Source of the DNA: an uncultured Muribaculaceae bacterium
GTDB taxonomy: Bacteria; Bacteroidota; Bacteroidia; Bacteroidales; Muribaculaceae
Reading direction: 5' to 3'
Assembly: GCA_910583795.1 (NCBI GenBank)
Contig: CAJTZQ010000015.1
Location: 1-56,609, forward strand
Length of the DNA stretch: 56,609 nt
Part shown: positions 32,924-42,375 of the stretch, piece by piece
How positions within the stretch are numbered: the first letter of the stretch is position 1
How the letters are laid out: each line of letters opens with the position of its first letter
The notes under the pieces: model-generated
Told to the model about the DNA's origin: nothing
The model's database searches: none
The model's input: the letters and a program-made list of their open reading frames with translations, nothing else
Translations under genes and position numbers: made by a program

Positions 32924-35782
32924 TCAATATCCAAACTCCTGACCCTTTCTCACCGCGGGAATGCCATTCTCCATCCATTCCGGCATCGGATCCCCTTTGA
33001 GATAATGATCGAAAAACTGCTGGAGACGGCGAGTAATGTCTTTTCGGTTGCGACGCTCCACAAGGTTGTGAGCCTCCCCATTATATTGAAGCATCCACAC
33101 GGGCTTACCAAGCCTGCGCAATGCCATAAACATTTCAATCCCCTGATACCAAGGCACAGCCCCGTCTTCATCATTATGCATGATCAAAAGTGGAGTATGA
33201 ACCCGGTTGGCATGGAACACCGGCGAGTTGGCGATATAAAGCTCGGTCGCATCCCACAGGTTCCTGCCTATGCGGCTCTGTCCCTGTTCATATTGACCTT
33301 GACGACTGTCGCCCGATCCCCATCGGATTCCTCCGAATGCAGATGTCATATTGGCAACAGGCGCACCTGAACCGGCACATGCGAACATATCTGTACGCGT
33401 CACGAGATAAGCGGTCTGATAACCGCCCCAGCTCTGTCCGTCGATACCTATACGCTTTCGGTCGATATTGGGATATTTGTCACAGACGGCATCCACTCCC
33501 GAACATACATAATTATATGCACATTCTCCCGGGATTCCATCGGTGTAATGAATATCCGGCACAAAAATCACATAACCGCGACTTACATAGAAGGGGAAGT
33601 TTATCCAGCTCCATGACGGCTCCATGTCATAATGTTTGTAAAGATCCTGAGAATAGGTCTCATAGAAATAAACGAGCATCGGATACTCTTTGTCGGGATC
33701 GAAATCTTCTGGAAGATAAAGCACTCCATCCGACTGTTTCCCGTTAAATGCCTTCCATTGGAACAACTGTGCCGTCCCCCAGTTGTAGTCTGCCATCTGG
33801 GGATTAGTATCAGTCACTCTTATTGACTTACCTTTTTCAATATCAGTAGAGACATATACATTCGGAGAGGTGCTGAAATTTGCCTGATCCCAGCTATATA
33901 CATTGGCATCCTTAGCTTTCCTGACCTGTGTGAACTGATAACCGTCAAGGAAATCAATTTTAGGAGCCAAAGCCTTACCGCTATATACAGAGGAGGCAAG
34001 TCCGTTTCGTTTGTCCGAATAATTAAACAGAGAAAACAGCAATCTGTCGTCTTTTGAAATATATCTTTGATCAGGATCTGTATCAATCAGGCGCAACCTT
34101 AGGTCCCTCTTTCTTCCTTCGCCGGCTGTAATGCATACAGATTCTGATTTACCGGCAGGGTCAACCGCCCAAAGATCGTTATGATCATAGACAAGCATTC
34201 GTGAATCTCCGGAAGTCCATGCGGCAATTCCATAAGGTTCTGAATCCTTTTGAGGAGTATCAGCTTCATCATCCCAAAGTAAATAAGGTATATCCTTGCC
34301 AACTTTATTGATTTCTCCTGTAGCAAGAGAATAAACATTGTATTCTCTATCCTCAAACCATACTACATATTTTGCATCAGGAGAATATGAATAAGATCCG
34401 TTGAAAACAGTGGAGATTTCTTTAGTTTCCCCTGTCTGCACATTTTTGAGATATAATTCTACAGGATATTGGTAATCCCACTGTGAAGAAATTATATTTG
34501 CCGAAGGGTCTGCAATCAAAGCCCAGTCTCCGTTCCATCGGTCAGGAGAAGTAATTCTCACCAATGGATTGTCGGTCATCAGGATTTGTTTGTGGTCTGC
34601 AAGATTAATAACAACGGGATATGTAAGCTTACGCAGACGTTCAACCCTGTTAAGCTCCTGAGGGGGAGTCATTGGGGCATCCCATCGCCAGATATCAAGT
34701 TTTGGTGTTTCAAAGCTTACAAGAGTGGTGTCATCCGGTGCTACATAAGGAGCCACCCCCACCACGAGGCGATTCCCGTTTTCAGAAAAGACCGGCATAG
34801 AATACTGATTTAGAAACAGCTCTATATCCTTTTGCGCCGCCATCTTTTTCTTCCATTCCTCATCCATTTTTTTCTGTTCAGAAACATCGGATGTGACAGG
34901 ACGGGCATAATGTTTCCCCTTCCCGGAAAAATTAACTTTGATCTCCTCCACTTCAAGCATAGATCTTTGCAAATCATTCACCAGATATAGAGAAGCTTTC
35001 TTAGTGCCGGTTTCAATCGTGTCGTCTGAAGCTATATATGCAAGCTTGGTTCCGGCATCATTGAACACAGGGATTCCATAGAAATTTTTATCCCTGTCAA
35101 TCAAATGGAACGCAGTGTCAGGAAATATCACTACGCCGGCTCCGTCGGTTGAAAGTGAATCATTTTTCTGTTTTTTAAGAGTGAGAGCCAGTTTTGTGCC
35201 GTCTTTTGAAAAGACATAATTGTCAACCCAGTTCAAAATACGGGAAGATCCGTTTGAAAGATTTTTCATCACAAGCGGACGACCCGCTTTCTTGTCTTTC
35301 AATGCTTTTGGCTTTATAAGGGTGGTATCGCATGAAAGCCATGCAACCCAATCACCGCCATCCTTGCCTATCTTGCAGGAAATTACATTACCTATTTTTT
35401 CCACTTTCCCTGTGGCAAGGTTAATAATGGCCAATGAATCTTGAGGAAGGTCGAAACCCTTCTTTTTAGCTATTTTTGCCTTGCGTGTTTCAGCAAAAAA
35501 CGGTTTGATCTTGACAATTGCCCATTTGCTGTCTGCAGTAAAAGAAGGTGAGTATCCACGCTCGATTTCTATCTTTTTCCCTTTTGATGTGTCATAAAGA
35601 GTCAACACACCGTCTCCTTCCTGAGGATTAACCGCACAAACTGCCCATCGTCCGTTATTTGATATGGAATAGTTAGTCAGTTTCTCCCAGAAATCAAAAT
35701 CTTCATGACCTAAAACTTTCTTTGCATTTGAACAGGTAAATGCAAAAAGAAAGGTCATTATCAGAATTGTATATTTTCTCAT
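32924..35782 (-). CDS. secreted S9-family prolyl oligopeptidase-type peptidase
   Basis: 952 residues with a signal peptide (MRKYTILIMTFLFAFTCSNA). The first 650 residues form a WD/propeller-like domain; the C-terminal alpha/beta-hydrolase carries the nucleophile in GIDGQSWGGYQTAYL, Asp in IMHNDEDGAVPWYQG and His in GEAHNLVERRNRKD. S9 enzymes cut short peptides, often after proline or with dipeptidyl specificity. At this size it belongs to the large secreted Bacteroidales group. It would work in the periplasm, consistent with a peptide-eating lifestyle and with the hydroxyproline genes, although the two loci are not linked. Confidence 0.93.
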   Translation of the reverse strand: MRKYTILIMTFLFAFTCSNAKKVLGHEDFDFWEKLTNYSISNNGRWAVCAVNPQEGDGVLTLYDTSKGKKIEIERGYSPSFTADSKWAIVKIKPFFAETRKAKIAKKKGFDLPQDSLAIINLATGKVEKIGNVISCKIGKDGGDWVAWLSCDTTLIKPKALKDKKAGRPLVMKNLSNGSSRILNWVDNYVFSKDGTKLALTLKKQKNDSLSTDGAGVVIFPDTAFHLIDRDKNFYGIPVFNDAGTKLAYIASDDTIETGTKKASLYLVNDLQRSMLEVEEIKVNFSGKGKHYARPVTSDVSEQKKMDEEWKKKMAAQKDIELFLNQYSMPVFSENGNRLVVGVAPYVAPDDTTLVSFETPKLDIWRWDAPMTPPQELNRVERLRKLTYPVVINLADHKQILMTDNPLVRITSPDRWNGDWALIADPSANIISSQWDYQYPVELYLKNVQTGETKEISTVFNGSYSYSPDAKYVVWFEDREYNVYSLATGEINKVGKDIPYLLWDDEADTPQKDSEPYGIAAWTSGDSRMLVYDHNDLWAVDPAGKSESVCITAGEGRKRDLRLRLIDTDPDQRYISKDDRLLFSLFNYSDKRNGLASSVYSGKALAPKIDFLDGYQFTQVRKAKDANVYSWDQANFSTSPNVYVSTDIEKGKSIRVTDTNPQMADYNWGTAQLFQWKAFNGKQSDGVLYLPEDFDPDKEYPMLVYFYETYSQDLYKHYDMEPSWSWINFPFYVSRGYVIFVPDIHYTDGIPGECAYNYVCSGVDAVCDKYPNIDRKRIGIDGQSWGGYQTAYLVTRTDMFACAGSGAPVANMTSAFGGIRWGSGDSRQGQYEQGQSRIGRNLWDATELYIANSPVFHANRVHTPLLIMHNDEDGAVPWYQGIEMFMALRRLGKPVWMLQYNGEAHNLVERRNRKDITRRLQQFFDHYLKGDPMPEWMENGIPAVRKGQEFGY

Positions 35783-35803
35783 GATGCCGATCAGTTTAGA
35801 ATA

Positions 35804-37021
35804 TCAGTCTATCTTGTGAAGATTGTGCCCCATACGCTCCTTCTTGGTGTGCATGTAAAATCTGTTGTATTTGTTGGGTTCCACTTCAATCGGGACGTTT
35901 TCAACAACTTCAAGACCATAACCTTCAAGACCGATACGTTTGACTGGATTATTGGTCATCAATCTCATTTTTTTAATTCCGAGAGCATGGAGTATATTGG
36001 CACCTACCCCGTAGTCGCGCTCGTCAGCCTTATGACCAAGATGAAGATTCGCATCTACTGTGTCAAGTCCGTTTTCCTGAAGTTTATAAGCCTTGATCTT
36101 GTCCATCAATCCAATACCTCTCCCCTCTTGATTAAGATAGACCACAGCGCCTCTTCCTTCTTTTTCTATCATTTGCAAAGCCAGATGTAATTGCTCACCG
36201 CATTCACATCTTAAAGAACCAAAAATATCACCTGTGGCACAGGAAGAATGAACCCTTACAAGAACAGGGTCGCCATTAGCCACATCTCCTTTGATCAACG
36301 CTATATGTTCCAAGCCATTATCTTTCTGTCTGAATGGAATTAAACGGAAATGACCGTAAGATGTAGGCATATCTACTTCTTCCCCAATCTCGACTATGGA
36401 ATCATTTTGCATCCTATATGCTATCAAATCACGGATACTCACCAGTTTGAAACCCCATTTGTCAGCTTTTTCACGCAATTCCGGGAGCCTTGCCATAGTG
36501 CCGTCATCACTCATGATTTCCATAAGGGCAGCCGCTGGATAAAGACCTGAAAGCCTTGCGAAATCTACTGCCGCTTCTGTGTGGCCGCTTCTCTGAATCA
36601 CGCCTCTGTCTTGAGCATAAAGAGGATTGATATGCCCTGGTCTGCCGAAAGTTTCAGGTGTGGATTTTGGATCGGCAAGTGCCCTTATGGTGGCGGCACG
36701 ATCATCTGCAGAAACTCCCGTGGAACATCCTTCAAGTTTATCGACAGTCACTGTAAAGGGAGTTCCCAATACTGATGTATTGTCTTCGACCTGATGAGGG
36801 AGATCAAGCTGCTTGCATCGTTCGTTTGTGATCGGAGCACAGAGCACTCCACGGGCATTTTTCAACATGAAATTCACATCTTCAGGAGTAATTTTTTCTG
36901 CAGCGATAATGAGGTCTCCTTCATTTTCACGATCTTCATCATCCACCACTATTATAAACTTCCCTTTTCTGAAATCATCGATAGCCTCTTCTATAGAGTC
37001 GAGCTTTATTTTATTATCCAT
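35804..37021 (-). CDS. ribBA: bifunctional DHBP synthase / GTP cyclohydrolase II (riboflavin synthesis)
   Basis: 405 residues in two domains. Residues about 1-205 are 3,4-dihydroxy-2-butanone 4-phosphate synthase (VVDDEDRENEGDLIIAAE; GHTEAAVDFARLSGLYPA). Residues about 210-405 are GTP cyclohydrolase II with the zinc cysteines in SCATGDIFGSLRCECGEQL and the YLNQEGRGIGL motif. Both domains look complete. No FMN riboswitch was recognised upstream. A TAATTTTG -7 box lies at 37042-37035, 13 nt before the start, with only a poor -33 match. Confidence 0.97.
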   Translation of the reverse strand: MDNKIKLDSIEEAIDDFRKGKFIIVVDDEDRENEGDLIIAAEKITPEDVNFMLKNARGVLCAPITNERCKQLDLPHQVEDNTSVLGTPFTVTVDKLEGCSTGVSADDRAATIRALADPKSTPETFGRPGHINPLYAQDRGVIQRSGHTEAAVDFARLSGLYPAAALMEIMSDDGTMARLPELREKADKWGFKLVSIRDLIAYRMQNDSIVEIGEEVDMPTSYGHFRLIPFRQKDNGLEHIALIKGDVANGDPVLVRVHSSCATGDIFGSLRCECGEQLHLALQMIEKEGRGAVVYLNQEGRGIGLMDKIKAYKLQENGLDTVDANLHLGHKADERDYGVGANILHALGIKKMRLMTNNPVKRIGLEGYGLEVVENVPIEVEPNKYNRFYMHTKKERMGHNLHKID

Positions 37022-37060
37022 ATTGGTTAAATTTCAAAATTATAATTTAGGATTCCATTT

Positions 37061-37597
37061 TCATTCAACAATAAAAATGGAAAAATTCACACTTCCATAC
37101 ACTCTATGTTGTGAAAATCCCGGCAAATGTGAAAAATTTCTTGTCTTGGAATGTTCTATTATCACTATTGTACCTGATTTAACCATCGAAGATGACAATA
37201 TCAACTCAGGTACTTCTTCAAATCTCGGATGGTCATAAGGAGGATCGGCAAATATAAAATCAAACTGACGATGGCATGTGGAGATAAATTTAAATACATC
37301 CCCCTTTATAACTCTAAGATTCTCGTCACCGAGTTTATCCTTCACACTCCTGATGAATGATGCTTGGACAGGTGCCATCTCAACAGATGTCACATCACTG
37401 CAACCTCTTGAAAGGAATTCGAAGCTTATTGCCCCTGTACCAGCGAACAAATCAAGTGCGGTTTTCCCTTCAAAGTCTTCAATATTTTCAAGCACATTAA
37501 ACAAATTCTCGCGTGCGAAATCTGTTGTTGGGCGTGCCGTTATATTTTTAGGGACCTCAAAACGACGTCTTCCATACTTTCCTCTTATAATTCTCAT
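37061..37597 (-). CDS. rsmD: 16S rRNA (guanine966-N2)-methyltransferase RsmD
   Basis: 178 residues. RsmD methylates G966 of 16S rRNA in the small subunit. The start MRIIRGKYGRRRFEVPK, ARPTTDFARENLFN, the SAM-binding LFAGTGAISFEFLSRG and the catalytic FADPPYDHPRF are all present. The start codon overlaps the stop codon of the DUF3822 gene by 4 bp. Confidence 0.95.
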   Translation of the reverse strand: MRIIRGKYGRRRFEVPKNITARPTTDFARENLFNVLENIEDFEGKTALDLFAGTGAISFEFLSRGCSDVTSVEMAPVQASFIRSVKDKLGDENLRVIKGDVFKFISTCHRQFDFIFADPPYDHPRFEEVPELILSSSMVKSGTIVIIEHSKTRNFSHLPGFSQHRVYGSVNFSIFIVE

Positions 37598-38328
37598 GAC
37601 CTCAATTCTAAATTAGCACAATATTTTTTGAATGCCTCCGCTGTTTCAAATGGGACATCATCACCCTCGATAATTGCAACAACGTCTGAAGGATTAACAC
37701 CATAGACGTCAAGAATATTAAAACCGTGATAAGAAATATCTGACGGAGCAGTCCAGGAATGTGTTGATGCCGATATGAGATTTTGCCCGTCGAGCAGAAT
37801 AAAATCTGCTTCCCATTTACGGACAAAAATACAAAGGCGCTTTCCGTTACCGTCATCTCTGAATCTCTTGACAGCCCCCATAAGATTGCAACCGATTCTG
37901 GCACCGGGAAAGGTTCGGTTTAGGAACCCTTTTAATCCTGATGCCGGAGCGTATGCCACGGTTATGTCGCGATCTGTTTCAGTTATGACATCACTTGCTT
38001 CGGTTTCATAAAGGGAGGTATAAAAGGTCTCCTCAGCCCCTTCGGTTTCCTCAACCAGCTCCGTGGGCATAAACAATACCTTTCGGTCATATATTATGAT
38101 TCTTGCTGAAAAATCATCCAGCACCCGAGGATGATCATACACGGCATTCTCTATATTGCGCAATAAATTTGCTCCATCAGCTTCCCATTGTGTGGAAAAC
38201 AGCATCTGGGGCTCAAGATCGGGATGGAGAGTATTCTCTAAATGTGCATTCATCCCGGTGGGAAAAATTTTTAGAATTAGACGCCATTGTCCTGTATCGG
38301 CAAAATCTGCCGCTGTCAGTCCGTTCAT
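37594..38328 (-). CDS. DUF3822-family protein
   Basis: 244 residues, cytoplasmic, no signal. The pattern LILKIFPTGMNAHLEN, then FSARIIIYDRKVLFMPTELVEE, and the position directly before rsmD match the Bacteroidales DUF3822 proteins as I know them. They may be related to the actin-like ATPase fold, but their function is unknown. Translation is coupled to rsmD through an ATGA overlap. Confidence 0.75.
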   Translation of the reverse strand: MNGLTAADFADTGQWRLILKIFPTGMNAHLENTLHPDLEPQMLFSTQWEADGANLLRNIENAVYDHPRVLDDFSARIIIYDRKVLFMPTELVEETEGAEETFYTSLYETEASDVITETDRDITVAYAPASGLKGFLNRTFPGARIGCNLMGAVKRFRDDGNGKRLCIFVRKWEADFILLDGQNLISASTHSWTAPSDISYHGFNILDVYGVNPSDVVAIIEGDDVPFETAEAFKKYCANLELRS

Positions 38329-38429
38329 AATTTCTTCCTTTTATATGGCGAAATTACAAAAATATTCCCGTTTCTGCAATGAATGCCTCCGATAAAGAGC
38401 ATGTACACAATCTCGAAAACACAATACAA

Positions 38430-39476
38430 TCAAGAGGAGATTTCGCCCCGGAGATTATATTCCATGTAATCTTTAACCTCGTCGGCATTCATTCCCCGAC
38501 CAAGAAGATACATCATTTTTGTGATGGCTGCTTCCGAGGTTAGGTCATGACCGGATATAACGCCTGCATTGGCAAGATCAAGACCCGTCACATACCTGAA
38601 TGGAAGCACGCTCCCATTGTTACACTGAGTTATATTCAATACAATTATACCTTTCTCGACAGTCTCCTTGATTGCATCAATAAACCATTGACTATTAGGA
38701 CCGTTACCAGCTCCAAAAGTCTTAAGAACCACACCTTTTATTCCCGGAGTGGCAAGCATGTGACGCACGGACTGTTCTTTTATGCCAGGGAAGAGATCGA
38801 TGAAAATCACATTACAATCCATCTCATAATGCGCCTTCAAAGGCTTTTCTGGGTCGCCTCCCTTCCATAACGCTTCTTTATTGAAAGATATCCCTAATCC
38901 GATCTTTGCAAGTTCTGGATAATTATTGCTTTTGAAAGCGTTGAAATTATCTGCACTGCGCTTTGTGCTTCTATTTCCCCTCCACAAATAGTTTTCAAAA
39001 AGGATAGCCACTTCCCTCACTATATGGTTACCTTCTCCATCGCGGGCAGCTGCTATCTGAAGTGCCGTGATAAGATTTTCTTCACCGTCTGTCCTGACCT
39101 CCCCAATAGGAAGCTGTGATCCTGTGATAATCACCGGCTTGCTAAGATTTTCGAGCATAAAACTTAAAGCAGACGCAGTGTATGCCATTGTGTCTGTGCC
39201 ATGAAGCACCACGAAACCGTCATATTTCTTATAATTATCCTCGATCACTTTTACCATCTCTCCCCAATGCTCGGGAGTCATTGCAGATGAATCTATGGGA
39301 TTTTCAAACTGATAGTGCTCCACATCAAAATCAAGCATCTTCAATTTTGGGACATTGTCAAGAAGATGATTGAAATCAAAAGGCTCGAGAGCTTTAGTCA
39401 CAGGGTTCTCCTTCATACCGATTGTACCTCCGGTATAAATCATCAAAATTTTAGGACGAGATAGTATGTTTTGCAT
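38430..39476 (-). CDS. ansA: type I L-asparaginase
   Basis: 348 residues with no signal peptide, so cytoplasmic. It hydrolyses asparagine to aspartate and ammonia. The first catalytic threonine lies in MIYTGGTIGMKE and the second in VVLHGTDTMAYTASALSF; the C-terminal LKTFGAGNGP region matches the type I (AnsA) branch. It is a single gene at the upstream end of the minus-strand series. Nothing odd was seen. Confidence 0.94.
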   Translation of the reverse strand: MQNILSRPKILMIYTGGTIGMKENPVTKALEPFDFNHLLDNVPKLKMLDFDVEHYQFENPIDSSAMTPEHWGEMVKVIEDNYKKYDGFVVLHGTDTMAYTASALSFMLENLSKPVIITGSQLPIGEVRTDGEENLITALQIAAARDGEGNHIVREVAILFENYLWRGNRSTKRSADNFNAFKSNNYPELAKIGLGISFNKEALWKGGDPEKPLKAHYEMDCNVIFIDLFPGIKEQSVRHMLATPGIKGVVLKTFGAGNGPNSQWFIDAIKETVEKGIIVLNITQCNNGSVLPFRYVTGLDLANAGVISGHDLTSEAAITKMMYLLGRGMNADEVKDYMEYNLRGEISS

Positions 39477-39510
39477 GTGAATTTAAGGATTTGTGAATTT
39501 CTACAATTGA

Positions 39511-39710
39511 AACTGATTTAAACTTTTTCTATTTTAAGATTTCGTCATATTTTTGAGATGATTTTGAATCGTGAAGAGGGAGTTTAGCGGGCTAAACGAC
39601 CGATGAGCGATGCAAAATCAGCCAAAAAGATGGCGGAAGATTGAAATAGAGGTCTTAAAATAAAGATTTCTTTTATTTTATTCTCATTCCGTAAAAAGTT
39701 TAAATCAGTT
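39511..39710. repeat. 200-bp nested palindromic element (MITE- or structured-RNA-like)
   Basis: The ends are a perfect 18-bp inverted repeat, AACTGATTTAAACTTTTT (39511-39528) and its complement at 39693-39710. Inside lie further matched arms: TATTTTAAGA (39530-39539) with 39653-39662, TTTTTG (39550-39555) with 39623-39628, TGATTTTGAATCG (39559-39571) with 39608-39620 (12 of 13 paired), and a central hairpin GTTTAGC-GG-GCTAAAC (39582-39597). The whole can fold on itself in order. No protein seems to be encoded. Confidence 0.8.
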
Positions 39711-39915
39711 CTTGAAGTGCTTGGGAAAAATAATCATTCTAACGAATGGGATATTCGTTGCAGTTTCTACAACTGTTTCGCAAATTTAGCAAATTGCAAT
39801 TAAAAAACCAAGTATTTTCTCCCAATTCGTTTCATATATATCCATTTTTCCACATTTTAACCCTTTAATGGTTTTCTTTTTGCTATTAGTAGTTTCTTTT
39901 TGCAACACAAAAAGA
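39711..39915. other. AT-rich non-coding stretch
   Basis: Together with the palindromic element it makes a gene-free gap of about 520 bp between the asparaginase and DUF1460 genes. It contains a short inverted repeat (AACGAAT, GGGAT, ATTCGTT) near 39739-39757 and homopolymer runs. I see no gene. Confidence 0.4.
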
Positions 39916-39948
39916 TGCCTGATGTATTTTCTCGCAATACATCAGGCA
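39916..39948 (-). terminator. terminator of the DUF1460 gene
   Basis: A perfect 13-bp stem (TGCCTGATGTATT with AATACATCAGGCA) around a 7-nt loop. Read on the minus strand it is followed by CTTTTTGTG, so it serves the gene whose stop codon lies about 50 bp earlier. Confidence 0.85.
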
Positions 39949-39998
39949 CAAAATATGTTGTCACTCTATGATTTATGTCAGAAATGCGTCTGCTTTGT

Positions 39999-40877
39999 TT
40001 ATTCCGTAGGTCTTAACCAACGGTAACCATAGAAATGCTGACCTTCTATTTTAAATAATCGGCTAAGGGGATATTCATCCGTAACGACTATCCCGCTTTC
40101 ATGTGAAATATGTTTCAAATAAGGTTCTCCATTCTTCATCTCGACAAATCCCATGTCATAGATGTCATAATCAATCTCAGGAGAGAGCATCATTATGATA
40201 TCCCCGTTTTGCATGAGTTCATGCAAGGATTTATTCCCGGCACTCTGTTTTTTCAGATGGGGAATTCTGTGACTCCTGTATCCCATTTCTATCATCTTGA
40301 TTTTCTCAAGAACAATAGAATCTTTCAAAGCGGGATATTCATCCTTATGGCGGCTGACATAATCCAATGTCTTAGCCTTGAAACTGCCGCCGCCGACATA
40401 TTCAGTCATCTCTTTGACATGCCCCCGGTAGACATTGTCTACAATCCAATCTGCGCCATAATGCAATTGCGAGACAAAGCCTTCGTCTATCCCTTTGCGT
40501 CGGCTCATGGCCTCAAGAGAATAAACAAATTCTTTTATTGTAGGCATATTTTTCATGCTTGCATCCGCCAAAGCCATTACAGTGTTGATAAATCCAAGAC
40601 GGTCAAAGCCATGCATATTCACAATTATTGTACCAATGGAATCATTGTCGAGAGGAGCCGACCAGGGAGTCCCCTCAAGCTGACTGGCAACAAAGACACA
40701 TCTTTCTCCAAAAGTTCCGCCGTGTTCAGCTGTTTTTAAAAGTATGGAGCTTACCTTGACAGTGTCTTCCTTGCAATGGATTCGGAATGCACGTGCCGAT
40801 AAATTAGTCATCATCATCATCATTCCCAATATTACAGGGAAAGATGCTGAAAATCGTATGTTAGAAAAAATCTTCAT
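39999..40877 (-). CDS. DUF1460 amidase-like secreted protein, catalytic residues missing
   Basis: 292 residues with a signal peptide (SASFPVILGMMMMMTNLSARA). The family (NlpC/P60-like, N-acetylmuramoyl-L-alanine amidase-like) normally has a DC(T/V)TFVE nucleophile motif. Here the same place reads GFDRLGFINTVMALAD: Arg93 (CGT) stands where Cys (TGT or TGC) is expected. The expected His in a SHVGFA-type motif is Asp241 (IYDMGFVE). Other family parts remain (QLHYGADWIVDN, ISHESGIVVTDEYPLSRLF). It may bind peptidoglycan peptides without cutting them, or be a decaying gene, though the frame is intact. A TAAATTTG -7 box is at 40907-40900 on its strand. Family motifs are from memory. Confidence 0.75.
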   Translation of the reverse strand: MKIFSNIRFSASFPVILGMMMMMTNLSARAFRIHCKEDTVKVSSILLKTAEHGGTFGERCVFVASQLEGTPWSAPLDNDSIGTIIVNMHGFDRLGFINTVMALADASMKNMPTIKEFVYSLEAMSRRKGIDEGFVSQLHYGADWIVDNVYRGHVKEMTEYVGGGSFKAKTLDYVSRHKDEYPALKDSIVLEKIKMIEMGYRSHRIPHLKKQSAGNKSLHELMQNGDIIMMLSPEIDYDIYDMGFVEMKNGEPYLKHISHESGIVVTDEYPLSRLFKIEGQHFYGYRWLRPTE

Positions 40878-41036
40878 TGTCAGTATTTGTATTTTGATGC
40901 AAATTTAGCAATTTATTTCTTATCCACCTTTTATTATACCACTTTTTAACCTACGAAATCTGCATTTCAGACGATAAATGCCAATATACGCGGGATGAAA
41001 TGAGGATGTCTACAAAAAAAATTATAATTTTGTAAT

Positions 41037-41846
41037 ATGAATATAGTCGAGATTTCATCGCTCAACCATCCAGGTGTGGAGATTTTTTCGACGCTGACTG
41101 AAGCTCAGCTGAGAAACAGACTTGAACCGGACAAAGGCATATTTATCGCTGAAAGCCCCAAAGTGATAGACGTTGCCTTAAATGCCGGCTACGAACCTTT
41201 GGCAATTTTATGCGAAAATCGGCATATCACCGGCGATGCTTTCCAAATAATCGATAAATGTGGAAATATCCCGGTTTATACCGGTTCAAGAGAATTGCTT
41301 GCTAATCTTACAGGCTACATTCTGACGCGCGGTGTTTTGTGTGCAATGAAACGCCGCAAGTTCCCGTCAGTCGAAAGTATTTGCAGCAACGCAGAAAGGA
41401 TTGCAATTATCGACGGTGTCACCGACACCACAAATATTGGCGCCATCTTCAGATCGGCAGCCGCTTTAGGAATCGACGGCGTGCTTCTCACCCCTACTTC
41501 TTGCGATCCACTCAACCGCAGAGCCGTGAGGGTGTCCATGGGAAGCGTTTTCCTTGTGCCTTGGACATGGCTCGACCGTCCCGTATGCGGGCTGAAGGAT
41601 TTGGGGTTTAGAACAGTGGCGTTGGCTTTGACTAATGAATCTGTAAGTATCGACGATCCTGCTTTGAATAAGGAACGGAAACTCGCCTTGATTCTTGGCA
41701 CCGAGGGCGACGGTCTGGCTAATGAAGTTATAACCGATGCCGATTACACAGCAAAAATACCCATGTCGCATGGTGTGGATTCACTAAACGTGGCTGCAGC
41801 TTCTGCCGTCGCTTTCTGGCAACTTAAAAAGAGAACCAATGAGTAA
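41037..41846 (+). CDS. SpoU/TrmH-family RNA 2'-O-methyltransferase
   Basis: 269 residues. SPOUT motifs are clear: motif 1 DTTNIGAIFRSAAALGIDG, motif 2 LALILGTEGDGLANEVI and motif 3 VDSLNVAAASAVAFW. The N-terminal domain (AQLRNRLEPDKGIFIAESP) resembles the substrate-binding domain of RlmB-like enzymes. The target RNA is not predictable. A TAATTTTG -7 box at 41025-41032 ends 4 nt before the ATG, so the transcript may be close to leaderless. The stop codon overlaps the next gene by 8 bp. Confidence 0.92.
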   Translation: MNIVEISSLNHPGVEIFSTLTEAQLRNRLEPDKGIFIAESPKVIDVALNAGYEPLAILCENRHITGDAFQIIDKCGNIPVYTGSRELLANLTGYILTRGVLCAMKRRKFPSVESICSNAERIAIIDGVTDTTNIGAIFRSAAALGIDGVLLTPTSCDPLNRRAVRVSMGSVFLVPWTWLDRPVCGLKDLGFRTVALALTNESVSIDDPALNKERKLALILGTEGDGLANEVITDADYTAKIPMSHGVDSLNVAAASAVAFWQLKKRTNE

Positions 41847-42375
41847 GGCTAAACTTAAAAAATATCTTCAGACGTTGCCTCAGGAACACCTTGTCCAGGT
41901 CATTCTTGATCTATATGATGCAAGAAAAGAAGCAAAGGAGTATCTTGAATTTTTTATGAATCCTGACACCAAAGCAGCTCTCGAAAAGGCAAAAAAGGAG
42001 CTTTATCGCAACTATTTCACCCCTCAGGGGAAACCGAGGGCAAAAATGAGTGTTAAGGAGGGAAATGAGACTGTCAACAATTTCATAAAACTTGACATTC
42101 CGGCTGAACAGGTGTCGGAGCTGATGGTATATCATGTAGAAGTGGTGCTTTCTCGGCTTGTAGTCCGACATATAGTGCGCGAAACCGCATGGACTTCGGC
42201 AATCAATATTTTCAGAAAAGCCGTAGAATTCATAACAAGTCATAACATGCGGCAGCTTTACGAGCGCAGAATCGAAAAGATAATAGACTACTCAGGATAT
42301 GCTCCATATTATTTAAGAATCGGTGAAAGAATGAAAAATGAATTGTCTGAACTAAACTATTATGATGCAGAATAA
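41839..42375 (+). CDS. DUF6155-family protein
   Basis: 178 residues, basic and helical, with no signal peptide. The start SKAKLKKYLQTLPQEHLVQVILDLYDARKEAKEYLEFFM is the feature by which I recognise the DUF6155 family of Bacteroidales; no function is known to me. It is coupled at both ends: it overlaps the RNA methyltransferase gene by 8 bp and the acetyltransferase gene by 14 bp. Confidence 0.68.
   Translation: MSKAKLKKYLQTLPQEHLVQVILDLYDARKEAKEYLEFFMNPDTKAALEKAKKELYRNYFTPQGKPRAKMSVKEGNETVNNFIKLDIPAEQVSELMVYHVEVVLSRLVVRHIVRETAWTSAINIFRKAVEFITSHNMRQLYERRIEKIIDYSGYAPYYLRIGERMKNELSELNYYDAE

Noticed and set aside
35783..37060. FMN riboswitch upstream of ribBA
   Set aside because: The leader before the start at 37021 is too short and lies against rsmD; no conserved RFN-type segments were seen.
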